From an uncultured Christensenella sp. (GTDB lineage Bacteria > Bacillota > Clostridia > Christensenellales > Borkfalkiaceae), in the NCBI GenBank assembly GCA_910578195.1, contig CAJTOY010000002.1, positions 134,272-198,271 on the forward strand: a stretch of 64,000 nucleotides of DNA, given 5' to 3'. Shown in pieces: positions 8,988-16,141 of this stretch; the first letter of the stretch is position 1; each line of letters opens with the position of its first letter. A program made the translations under genes and the position numbers. The notes beneath the pieces are model-generated. The model did not search any database. It saw nothing but the letters and a program-made list of their open reading frames with translations, and was not told the origin of the DNA.

Positions 8988-10182
8988 AAATTTCGGCTAT
9001 AACTCCGTCCTTATAAAGCTCAGTTAATTTTACTTTGTATTTTATTCCCGCTTTCAGCTTCTCCGAAACGTATACGCGGATATAATTGCCCGTATAACCG
9101 CCCGTATAGCCGTCGCAGTACTCTTCGGCGATTATCTCGCACACGCTGCCGAGAAAGCGGGTTTTAAACCTTTCGGCGCTTTTCTCGCCCGCTTCGATTA
9201 GGCGGTGAACTCTGTCCGACTTCACATCGGCGGGGATATCTTTCATTTTATATGAAACCGTGCCCTCGCGCGGCGAGTAGCCGAACGCGTGAACCTTTGC
9301 AAACCTTGCCTCGTTTATTATCGAAAGACTTTTTTGAAAGTCCTCCTCCGTTTCGGTGGGAAAACCCGCGATTATGTCGGTGGTTATGCCCGCGTCGGGG
9401 AAATATTCATAAATCAGTTTGCATTTATTCAAGTACTCTTCGCGGGTGTAATGTCTGTTCATCGACTTTAAAACGTCCGTGCTTCCGCTTTGCAAAGACA
9501 AATGAAACTGCGGGGCGAAGTCGGGCAAGTCCCGTAGCGCCGACAAAAGCTTGTCCTCTATCACGCCACATTCGAGCGAGCCCAGCCTGACGCGCTTGTT
9601 TACGCCCTTCATTGCCGAAATTAACTTGTCGAGCCCGCCCTCGTACGAGGAAATATTGATTCCGTTCAGCACGATTTCGGGGCTGTCGGTCACGCTTATT
9701 TCGTTCAAAACGTCCTCTGCGGGGCGGGAAGTCTCCCTTCCGCGGAGATATGGAATTATGCAGTACGAGCAAAAGTTGTTGCAGCCGTCCTGTATCTTTA
9801 TGAACGCGCGCGTCTTGGTATGCTTGGGATAGGGCAAAGCTTCTTTTTCGTAGGCTTTGAAAAAAGCCTTCAAAACCTCGTGCTTCTTCCTTGCGCCCGT
9901 GACGAAATACACGCCGCGCGAGAGAAAGCTTTCGGCGTCCTTTTCGGAAGCGCAGCCGCAGACGAAAATTTTAGCGTCGGGATTGAATTTTTTCACCCTT
10001 GCGATTAGCTGCCTACTCTTTTTTTCGGCTTCGCGGGTCACGGCGCAGGTATTCAAAACGTACGCGTCGGCATAGGAAAGTTTGTCGTCGACCTCCCAGC
10101 CCTCTTTCTCTAACCCCGCCATTATCGAAGAAGATTCGACCTCGTTCACCTTACAGCCGAGGGTAAAGACGACCGCCCTCAT
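8980..10182 (-). CDS. mtaB: tRNA (N6-L-threonylcarbamoyladenosine-C2)-methylthiotransferase MtaB
   Basis: 400 residues, slightly short for the family. The UPF0004 domain (FTLGCKVNEVESS, NTCAVT, CGCA) carries the first cluster cysteines, followed by the radical SAM motif CNNFCSYCIIPYLRGRE and a C-terminal TRAM-like region. CKVN near the start distinguishes MtaB from MiaB and RimO. It converts t6A to ms2t6A at position 37 of ANN-decoding tRNAs. It overlaps rsmE by 4 bases in a translation/RNA-modification operon with prmA. Confidence 0.94.
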   Translation of the reverse strand: MRAVVFTLGCKVNEVESSSIMAGLEKEGWEVDDKLSYADAYVLNTCAVTREAEKKSRQLIARVKKFNPDAKIFVCGCASEKDAESFLSRGVYFVTGARKKHEVLKAFFKAYEKEALPYPKHTKTRAFIKIQDGCNNFCSYCIIPYLRGRETSRPAEDVLNEISVTDSPEIVLNGINISSYEGGLDKLISAMKGVNKRVRLGSLECGVIEDKLLSALRDLPDFAPQFHLSLQSGSTDVLKSMNRHYTREEYLNKCKLIYEYFPDAGITTDIIAGFPTETEEDFQKSLSIINEARFAKVHAFGYSPREGTVSYKMKDIPADVKSDRVHRLIEAGEKSAERFKTRFLGSVCEIIAEEYCDGYTGGYTGNYIRVYVSEKLKAGIKYKVKLTELYKDGVIAEIYG

Positions 10183-10898
10183 TTAAGCTCACCCAGCGCG
10201 AACGCGGCGACAGCCGTGAGCGCGATTGCGGCGGTTTCGGCGCGTAAAATCCGCTTGCCGAGGGATATTGACGAAAAGCCCGCGCCTTGGGCGCACTCGG
10301 CTTCCCGTTCGGAGAACCCACCCTCGCTGCCGACGATTATCGCGGTCGAACCGCCGAGCCCGCCTATATCCCTCTCCGACTTGTCCGCAAACTCGCACGC
10401 AAACAGCTTGTTTTCAAAGCCGTCGGCAGAGCTTAAAGCGTCGGAAAATTTATCGAAATATATCACCTCGGGCGCGCGCGAACGCATGCACTGCTTCGCC
10501 GCCTCCCTCGAAACCTTGTTCAGCCTTTCAAGCTTGTTGCCGTTCATGTACGCGGCGCAGAACTCCGAGGAAAATATGCCTATGCGCGATACGCCCAGCT
10601 CGACCGCCTTTTGAACGACAAGTTCGGTTTTGTCGCCTTTGAGCGCGCCGCACATTAAGTAAATTTCCGTCTCGGGCTCCTTATCGCCGTCGGCGGAGGA
10701 AATAACGTTCGCAGTAAGGCTGCGCTTTTCCACCTTGGAAACTATCGCGGTGTACTCCTTGCCGCTTCCGTCGAGCAGAATTATTTCCGTGCCCTCTTCG
10801 ACGCGCTGAACGGTCTTTGCGTGGACGAACTCCTCGCCGTCCAGCACGACCTCGCGCGAGGTTATGTTGTCAACAAAAAATCTTTTACGTCCGCTCAT
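10179..10898 (-). CDS. rsmE: 16S rRNA m3U1498 methyltransferase RsmE
   Basis: 239 residues, full length. A PUA-like N-terminal part (RKRFFVDNI...HAKTVQRVEEG) is followed by the SPOUT domain with KDDKTEL-like GALKGDKTELVVQKAVELGV, IVGSEGGFSEREAE and the terminal SLGKRILRAETAAIAL knot. It methylates U1498 of 16S rRNA. Start and stop overlap its neighbours prmA and mtaB by 4 bases each, the common Bacillota order prmA-rsmE-mtaB. Confidence 0.96.
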   Translation of the reverse strand: MSGRKRFFVDNITSREVVLDGEEFVHAKTVQRVEEGTEIILLDGSGKEYTAIVSKVEKRSLTANVISSADGDKEPETEIYLMCGALKGDKTELVVQKAVELGVSRIGIFSSEFCAAYMNGNKLERLNKVSREAAKQCMRSRAPEVIYFDKFSDALSSADGFENKLFACEFADKSERDIGGLGGSTAIIVGSEGGFSEREAECAQGAGFSSISLGKRILRAETAAIALTAVAAFALGELK

Positions 10899-11833
10899 AA
10901 TTTAAAGGATAATGCGTACCATTCCCCGTCTTTTAACTGTTTGTCGAATTTCAGACCCTGCGCGCCGAACGCTTCGAGCACCATTGAAAGTCGGCTTTCT
11001 ATAATGCCGCTGAGAATAAGCACGCCGCCCTCTTTCAGATTTTTCGGTATCGACGGCGCGAGGCGGCAGAGAATTTCCGCGGTTATGTTCGCAAGCATTA
11101 TGTCCGCCCTGATTTCCGCGTCGCTCAAAAGGTCGGAGCGGACGACTTTGACCTTGTCCGCAACGCCGTTCATTTCAGAGTTGTGCGCCGCGCTTTTGAC
11201 CGCGATATCGTCTATATCGGTGAGGTACGCGAACTCCGCGCCCAGCTTTATCGCGGATATGCCCAAAATTCCGCTTCCGCACCCGACGTCTATACACACC
11301 GACGAGGGAGTCAGATATTCCTGCAAAAGCTTTAAACACATCGAGGTGGTTTCATGCTCGCCCGTGCCGAACGCCATATTGCTGTCGAGCTTGACGACCT
11401 CTTCTTCGGGCTGTTTTTCGTACTCTATCCACTCGGGGCAGACGACAATTCTTCCGCCTATGTGAAGGGGGCGGAAATGCTTTTTCCAGATTTCGAGCCA
11501 GTCGTCGCCCTCGACTTCGCGTTTGGTCGTCTCCAACGTGCCGAATTTGACGAACTCCCCGCCGTTGTTGACGAGTTCTTCGAAGTCCTCACGAATTTGC
11601 GGCAAGACCTTGTCCGTTTCCTCCTTGGAAACGAACGCCTTGACTAAAACGTCGCCCTCTTCCAAAAGCCCTTCGTCCATGTAGTCCCAGTACATCGCTT
11701 TATCTCGTTGAAGGGCGATTACGTCTTTAACGTCGGAAATCGCTACGCCGTAGTTGGTGTAGCGCCATAAGACGTCGGCTATAAGCTCGCTCCCTTCGCT
11801 TGTGGTATGTATAGTAAGCTCGGTAAATTTCAT
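10895..11833 (-). CDS. prmA: Ribosomal protein L11 methyltransferase PrmA
   Basis: 312 residues. The N-terminal ferredoxin-like domain is followed by a Rossmann methyltransferase: MAFGTGEHETTSMCL, then motif I DVGCGSGILGISAIKLGA and motif IV LANITAEIL. PrmA trimethylates lysines of L11. It begins 3 bases after the MgtC-like gene ends and overlaps rsmE, so all are probably co-transcribed. Confidence 0.96.
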   Translation of the reverse strand: MKFTELTIHTTSEGSELIADVLWRYTNYGVAISDVKDVIALQRDKAMYWDYMDEGLLEEGDVLVKAFVSKEETDKVLPQIREDFEELVNNGGEFVKFGTLETTKREVEGDDWLEIWKKHFRPLHIGGRIVVCPEWIEYEKQPEEEVVKLDSNMAFGTGEHETTSMCLKLLQEYLTPSSVCIDVGCGSGILGISAIKLGAEFAYLTDIDDIAVKSAAHNSEMNGVADKVKVVRSDLLSDAEIRADIMLANITAEILCRLAPSIPKNLKEGGVLILSGIIESRLSMVLEAFGAQGLKFDKQLKDGEWYALSFKL

Positions 11834-11836
11834 ATG

Positions 11837-12490
11837 TCAGCTGTCACTCTCTGTTTTTTCTATCGAAACCACGAAAGGGTTGTCGTGAATCGCGCTTGTT
11901 ATAAACGCGGTGTCAATCTGCTTTTTGGTGTGTATAAGGGCGTTATAAATTATTTCGCCGTCCACCCGCTCCGCCTTGAATTCGGTGAACGTGGTTATAT
12001 CGAACAGCTTTTTAATTACCTCGTAGCCGTCGTCGCCGCTTTTGAAGATAACGCGTATTTCGTTGTAGCGCTTGCCCTTTAAAATATTTATAGGTATGTG
12101 CAAAAATAACTGCACCAGAACGACAATTCCCGTCGCGCCGAGCGCAACCCAATACATGCCCGCGCCCGAAGCCATGCCTATCGCCGCCGTAAGCCATATG
12201 CCCGCCGCCGAGGTAAGCCCGTGCACCGACTGCTGGCGGTACAAAATCATGCCCGCGCCGATAAAGCTTATACCCGAAACGACCTGCGAGGCTATGCGCG
12301 ACGCGTCGAAAGTGTTCGAATCCGAAAAGCCGTACTTTGAAATTACCATAAAAATACACGCACCCGCGGCGACCACGGCGTGCGTTCTGATACCCGCGAC
12401 CTTAAATCTGAGCTGCCGCTCGATACCGATTACGATACCCAGCCCGACAGCCATTAAAATTCTCAAAAGATATTCAACCCAATCGGGCAT
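11837..12490 (-). CDS. MgtC/SapB family membrane protein
   Basis: 217 residues. Four hydrophobic segments in the first ~140 residues contain the family signature GIERQLRFKVAGIRTHAVVAAGA, followed by a cytosolic ACT-like tail (RVIFKSGDDGYEVIKKLF...). MgtC proteins affect Mg2+ homeostasis and ATP synthase in other bacteria; here function is inferred only. A GGAGG precedes the ATG. It is the first gene of the leftward run ending at 6259; AT-rich TACAAT/TATAAT sequences lie between 12500 and 12540. Confidence 0.9.
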   Translation of the reverse strand: MPDWVEYLLRILMAVGLGIVIGIERQLRFKVAGIRTHAVVAAGACIFMVISKYGFSDSNTFDASRIASQVVSGISFIGAGMILYRQQSVHGLTSAAGIWLTAAIGMASGAGMYWVALGATGIVVLVQLFLHIPINILKGKRYNEIRVIFKSGDDGYEVIKKLFDITTFTEFKAERVDGEIIYNALIHTKKQIDTAFITSAIHDNPFVVSIEKTESDS

Positions 12491-12557
12491 AGCGCACCTC
12501 CGTCAGTAGAAATATTATATTCAGATTGTACCACGATTAGGCTTCGAACGCAAGTAT

Positions 12558-13412
12558 TTATGCGCGGAGGCTTGCAAGATAATCGACCGCAGAGTGCGCG
12601 GCGACGTTGCCCTCGCCGACCGCCTTCGCGTACTGGTAGGGTCTGCCCGTGCAGTCGCCCGCGGCGAATATGCCAGCAATATTTGTCGCGCAGTCGCGCC
12701 CGACGGAAATATGCCCGTCCTCGGTGCGCAGACCGTGCACAAGCGTGGACGGCGAAATCGCGCCCTTTAAAATGAACATACCGTCGATATCCAGCTCGCC
12801 GCCCTTGTATTCGACCTTTCTGAGGCGCATATCGCCCGACAGCTTTACGGGATTTTTCAAAATAATCTGCGCTTTTTGCGACTTGATATCATAGCCGCGG
12901 TACATGGGAAAAACGTAGGCGGTCTCCGCGATATCCGCGAGGAATTCCACCTCGTGCTCGAAGCGCTTGTCGGTGCACAGCACTCCGATTTTTTTGCCCT
13001 TGTACAAAAAGCCGTCGCACGTCGCGCAGTAGCTCACACCCCTGCCTACGAAGCTTTCCTCGCCCTCTATGGGCTTCGACGACTCGACGCCGAGGCATAA
13101 AATTACGGCTTGCGCCTCATACTGCTTGTCCTTCGCGAGCAGGGTGAATTTCCCGCCCGTATCGTAAATGCCCGTAACCACCTCTTCTGTGAGCGGAATA
13201 TCCATTTTCTCGAAGTGGGTTTTTAACGACGCGGCAAGCTCGCCGCCCGTCACGTCGGGAAGCCCCGGATAGTTTTTTATAAGCTCCGCCTTTTCAACCT
13301 TTTTCGAGACCGCGCGGCTTGAAAACCAAATGAAATTTTTGCCGAGCACCTTTAAGTTGAGCGCGGCGGAAACGCCCGCGGGGCCGCTTCCTATAATTGC
13401 TATATCGTACAT
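12558..13412 (-). CDS. Thioredoxin reductase-like FAD/NAD(P) oxidoreductase
   Basis: 284 residues. FAD-binding IGSGPAGVSAALN lies at the N-terminus, the redox disulfide CATCDG at about residue 130, a partially degraded nucleotide loop (GKKIGVLCTDKRFEHEVEFL rather than GGG-S-AxEEA), and the C-terminal FAD motif FAAGDCTGRPYQ. The NAD(P)H loop differs from classical TrxB, as in ferredoxin-dependent or other flavin reductases of anaerobes, so the electron donor is uncertain. No thioredoxin gene is adjacent; the neighbour is an iron-only hydrogenase. Confidence 0.88.
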   Translation of the reverse strand: MYDIAIIGSGPAGVSAALNLKVLGKNFIWFSSRAVSKKVEKAELIKNYPGLPDVTGGELAASLKTHFEKMDIPLTEEVVTGIYDTGGKFTLLAKDKQYEAQAVILCLGVESSKPIEGEESFVGRGVSYCATCDGFLYKGKKIGVLCTDKRFEHEVEFLADIAETAYVFPMYRGYDIKSQKAQIILKNPVKLSGDMRLRKVEYKGGELDIDGMFILKGAISPSTLVHGLRTEDGHISVGRDCATNIAGIFAAGDCTGRPYQYAKAVGEGNVAAHSAVDYLASLRA

Positions 13413-13442
13413 AAAAAATTTATTGCCTTACCTTGTTAATCT

Positions 13443-13465
13443 AAAACCCCGCCGTGCGGGGTTTT
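13443..13465 (-). terminator. Terminator after hydrogenase gene
   Basis: Perfect inverted repeat AAAACCCCGC / GCGGGGTTTT with loop CGT, 4 bases beyond the hydrogenase stop. On the minus strand it ends in TTTTAG. Confidence 0.85.
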
Positions 13466-13468
13466 GCG

Positions 13469-14983
13469 TCAGTTCATTTTCGAAAGCTTTTCCGCAAGGC
13501 TTTCCATTTCCTTGGGCGGAAGCGCCTTCTCGCTCGATTTTACGGTCTGGTCGACGATTATCTTCGCGCGCTCGGGCGGGATAATCGTGCCCACGCCCGC
13601 CACGCAGCCGCCGGGGCAACCCATACCCTCAATCATATATCCGTTGAGCTTACCCGCCTTTGCAAGGGTCAAAATCTTCTTGCAGTCGGCAAGCCCCTCC
13701 GCGTGCGCTATCTTAACCTCGGTGTCGGGAAAGTACTCGTTTATGCACTTTTCAATCGCGCCAGCAACTCCGCCCGCGCAGGCGTAGCCTCTGCCCGCGC
13801 CCGTCGCGTCGATACGCACGGGAAGTTCTTCGAGTTCTTCGAGTTTGAGCCCCTTTGCGTCGAACATGCCCGCAAGCTCCTCGAACGTTATTACGAAATC
13901 GACGTAGCTTCGGATTGTCCTTCTGGAAGCTTCCAGCTTCTTCGCGGCGCAGGGACCTATGAATACCACTCTCGCGTTCGGGTGGTTGACCTTAATCGAA
14001 CGGGCGGTTGCGACCATGGGCGTCAGCTCCTCGGAGACCTCGGAGGCGAGGTCGGGGAACTGCGTCTTTACAAGCACAGCCCACGCGGGACAACAGCTCG
14101 TGAAAAGGAAGGGGATTTTGCCCGTCGCTACCTCCTTGACGTAGTGGTGCGCCTCGGCTATACAGCCGACGTCCGCGCCGACGGCAACCTCGAACACGTC
14201 CTTAAAGCCGAGCGCGAGAAGCGCCGATTTCATTCTGCCGGGGGTTACCTTTGGTCCGAACTGTCCGATTATTGCGGGTGCGACCGCCGCGACGACTTCG
14301 TCGCCCTGCTTAATGGCTTGTATCAGCTGGAAAATCTGGGACTTGTCGGCAATCGCGCCGAACGGGCACTCCGACATACACTGTCCGCACGCAACGCACT
14401 TGGAATTGTCGATATGCGCCCTGCCGAACGCGTCGGAGGAAATCGCCTTTACGCCGCACGCCGCCGCGCAGGGACGGACGTGATGGGCGATCGCGTCATA
14501 GGGGCACGAAGCTTTGCACTTTCCGCACTTTATGCACTTACTCTGGTCGATATAAGACTTGCCGTCGAGAATTGAAATCGCCCCTCTCGGGCAGCTTTTA
14601 ATGCACGAGTGCGCCACGCAGTTTCTGCACTGGTCGGAAACGACGTATTCGTTGTCGGGGCACTTGTCGCACGCCGAGGGTATGACCTGCATTAAGGGCG
14701 GTTCGTAGTATTTTTCGGCAATCGTGCTTTTGTCTACGCCCGCGGTGATATGCACGGGCTTGTTCGCGGGTCTGAGCGAAAGTCCCATTGCAAGACGGAC
14801 GCGCTCGGAGGCAATCTGCCTCTCGCGGTAAATGCTTTCGCGGTATTTGGGGATTTCGTCGGGGGTTATCCTGAAAGGAATTTCTTCGAGGTCGCCCGCG
14901 GGATTGTCCGACTCGTACGCGACCTTTGCGACTTCCGCAAAAACCTTTCTTCTTAAATCTGTTACAACACTTTGACTTTTCAT
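13469..14983 (-). CDS. [FeFe] hydrogenase, monomeric group B type
   Basis: 504 residues. Several Fe-S binding stretches (CDKCPDNEY...CRNC, CIKCGKCKASCP, CVACGQCMSECP) occupy the N-terminal half. The H-cluster motifs follow: L1 TSCCPAW (about 296), L2 GPCAAKKLE (about 343) and L3 EGMGCPGGCVAGVG (about 452). TSCCPAW instead of TSCCPGW is characteristic of group B. Such enzymes couple ferredoxin to H2; direction in vivo is unsettled. No maturase genes (hydE/F/G) are in the window. It is monocistronic, with its own extended -10 promoter and terminator. Confidence 0.93.
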   Translation of the reverse strand: MKSQSVVTDLRRKVFAEVAKVAYESDNPAGDLEEIPFRITPDEIPKYRESIYRERQIASERVRLAMGLSLRPANKPVHITAGVDKSTIAEKYYEPPLMQVIPSACDKCPDNEYVVSDQCRNCVAHSCIKSCPRGAISILDGKSYIDQSKCIKCGKCKASCPYDAIAHHVRPCAAACGVKAISSDAFGRAHIDNSKCVACGQCMSECPFGAIADKSQIFQLIQAIKQGDEVVAAVAPAIIGQFGPKVTPGRMKSALLALGFKDVFEVAVGADVGCIAEAHHYVKEVATGKIPFLFTSCCPAWAVLVKTQFPDLASEVSEELTPMVATARSIKVNHPNARVVFIGPCAAKKLEASRRTIRSYVDFVITFEELAGMFDAKGLKLEELEELPVRIDATGAGRGYACAGGVAGAIEKCINEYFPDTEVKIAHAEGLADCKKILTLAKAGKLNGYMIEGMGCPGGCVAGVGTIIPPERAKIIVDQTVKSSEKALPPKEMESLAEKLSKMN

Positions 14984-15013
14984 TTTTATCCTCTGAATTT
15001 AATAAATAGATTA

Positions 15014-15042
15014 TAACATATCGGCGTTTTTAACACAATAAA
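15014..15042 (-). promoter_or_regulatory. Putative promoter of hydrogenase gene
   Basis: Minus strand: TTGTGT, 17-base spacer, TATAAT preceded by TGT (extended -10). It lies about 30-60 bases upstream of the hydrogenase start. The -35 is weak. Confidence 0.55.
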
Positions 15043-15049
15043 TAAAACA

Positions 15050-15080
15050 AAAAATTTGTAACAAAACGTTACAAATTTTT
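15050..15080. terminator. AT-rich terminator behind rubrerythrin (or regulator site)
   Basis: A perfect 13-bp inverted repeat (15050-15062 and 15068-15080) with loop AAAAC, flanked by A and T tracts, lies 9 bases after the rubrerythrin stop. Its core TTGTAAC-N5-GTTACAA resembles a Rex site but has a 5-base instead of 4-base centre and lies upstream of the hydrogenase -35. Terminator is the simpler reading. Confidence 0.65.
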
Positions 15081-15089
15081 GTCTTTCGA

Positions 15090-15626
15090 TTAATAGTTTT
15101 CCGCGCTGATTTCGAAATAACTCTGCGGGTGCGCGCAGACGGGGCAAACCTCGGGGGCTTTCGTGCCCACTACTATATGTCCGCAGTTGCGGCACTCCCA
15201 TACCTTTACCTCGCTTTTCGCGAAAACCGCGGCGGTCTGCACGTTTTTAAGCAGTGCGCGGTAACGCTCCTCGTGGCGCTTTTCGATTGCGCCGACCATG
15301 CGGAATTTTGCCGCAAGCTCCTTAAAGCCCTCTTTCTCGGCGGTTTTTGCGAAGTCCTCGTACATGTCTGTCCACTCGAAGTTTTCGCCGGACGCCGCCG
15401 CTTCGAGATTTGCCGCCGTGTCGCCTATTCCCGCAAGCTCCTTAAACCACATTTTCGCGTGTTCCTTCTCGTTGTCGGCGGTGCCTAAAAAGATTTCCGC
15501 AATCTGCTCGAAGCCCTCTTTTTTTGCAACCGACGCGAAATAAGTGTATTTATTTCTCGCCTGCGACTCGCCGGCAAACGCCGCCTGTAAGTTCTTTTCT
15601 GTCTGTGTTCCCTGATATTTGTTCAT
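15090..15626 (-). CDS. rbr: Rubrerythrin
   Basis: 178 residues. The N-terminal ferritin-like diiron domain has the ligand motifs (AAFAGESQARNKY, EKEHAKMWF, EKRHEERY) and the C-terminal rubredoxin domain has CRNC...CPVC. Rubrerythrins reduce H2O2 in anaerobes. Its AAGGAG site lies inside the end of perR, with a 3-base gap between genes, so it is the second gene of a peroxide-responsive operon. Confidence 0.97.
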   Translation of the reverse strand: MNKYQGTQTEKNLQAAFAGESQARNKYTYFASVAKKEGFEQIAEIFLGTADNEKEHAKMWFKELAGIGDTAANLEAAASGENFEWTDMYEDFAKTAEKEGFKELAAKFRMVGAIEKRHEERYRALLKNVQTAAVFAKSEVKVWECRNCGHIVVGTKAPEVCPVCAHPQSYFEISAENY

Positions 15627-15629
15627 AAG

Positions 15630-16031
15630 TTACTCCTTATTTAATTGATTTTCACGTTTGGCGCGGCACTCCGCGCATATGCCGACGACAAGAAAGTCGG
15701 CGTCGCTTATGGTAATTTTATCCCCCACAGCCGTTTGAAGCTTTGACTTGTCGAGGGGAAAATCGAAGTCGGTTATCGCGCCGCAGACCGAGCACATTGC
15801 ATGGTTGTGCCGTCCGCGCACAAAGTCGAATCTGTCCGTCGTACCCGCCTTCCGAATTTTTTTTATCACGTTGTTTTCGGTGAGGTATTCGAGATTTCTA
15901 TAAACCGTGCCCAGCGAAATTTTCGGAAATTTTTTGCGGACGCCATCATAAATCTCGTACGCCGTCGGGTGCGAATAATTCGAACGCATGTATTCGATTA
16001 TATAATTTCTTTGCTCCGAACCGCAGCGCAT
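15630..16031 (-). CDS. perR: Peroxide-responsive repressor PerR (Fur family)
   Basis: 133 residues from the ATG at 16031, preferred over upstream GTG/TTG because GAAAGG lies 8 bases before it. It has a winged HTH (SLGTVYRNLEYL) and the metal residues of PerR: H21 in HPTAYEIY, the FDF aspartate, the two histidines of RHNHAMC and D in TDFDFP match the Fe-sensing ligands of Bacillus PerR. CSVC and CAEC form the structural zinc site. A palindromic Per box overlaps the transcription start, consistent with autoregulation, and the downstream rubrerythrin is a classic PerR target. Confidence 0.94.
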   Translation of the reverse strand: MRCGSEQRNYIIEYMRSNYSHPTAYEIYDGVRKKFPKISLGTVYRNLEYLTENNVIKKIRKAGTTDRFDFVRGRHNHAMCSVCGAITDFDFPLDKSKLQTAVGDKITISDADFLVVGICAECRAKRENQLNKE

Positions 16032-16045
16032 TGTCAACACCTTTC

Positions 16046-16068
16046 AAAACAGTAATGATTACTGTTTT
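16046..16068. promoter_or_regulatory. Per box (perfect 23-bp palindrome)
   Basis: An 11-1-11 perfect inverted repeat centred on 16057, with core AGTAATGATTACT, between the -10 of the perR promoter and its ribosome binding site. It contains the 7-1-7 arrangement of Fur/PerR sites. It would overlap the transcription start, so bound PerR should block initiation. Confidence 0.85.
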
Positions 16069-16069
16069 A

Positions 16070-16097
16070 ATTATATCATAAATTTAGTAATTGTCAA
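16070..16097 (-). promoter_or_regulatory. perR-rbr promoter, near-consensus
   Basis: Minus strand TTGACA (16092-16097), 16-base spacer, TATAAT (16070-16075). Both hexamers are perfect; the start falls within the Per box. Confidence 0.9.
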
Positions 16098-16107
16098 GCG
16101 TTTAAAT

Positions 16108-16141
16108 AAAAAACTTCTTCCCGTGAGGGAAGAAGTTTTTT
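16108..16141 (-). terminator. Terminator of the FtsX-type ABC operon
   Basis: A 15-bp perfect stem (16108-16122 / 16127-16141) with loop GTGA, GC core CTTCTTCCC and T-tract on both strands. It overlaps the stop codon of the permease gene and insulates perR. Confidence 0.92.

Noticed and set aside
13454..14575. Long plus-strand frame of 373 codons
   Set aside because: Shadow of the hydrogenase gene, whose H-cluster motifs are unambiguous on the other strand.
15050..15080. Rex (redox) operator upstream of the hydrogenase gene
   Set aside because: The centre is 5 instead of 4 bases and the site lies upstream of the -35; its position right after the rubrerythrin stop fits a terminator better.
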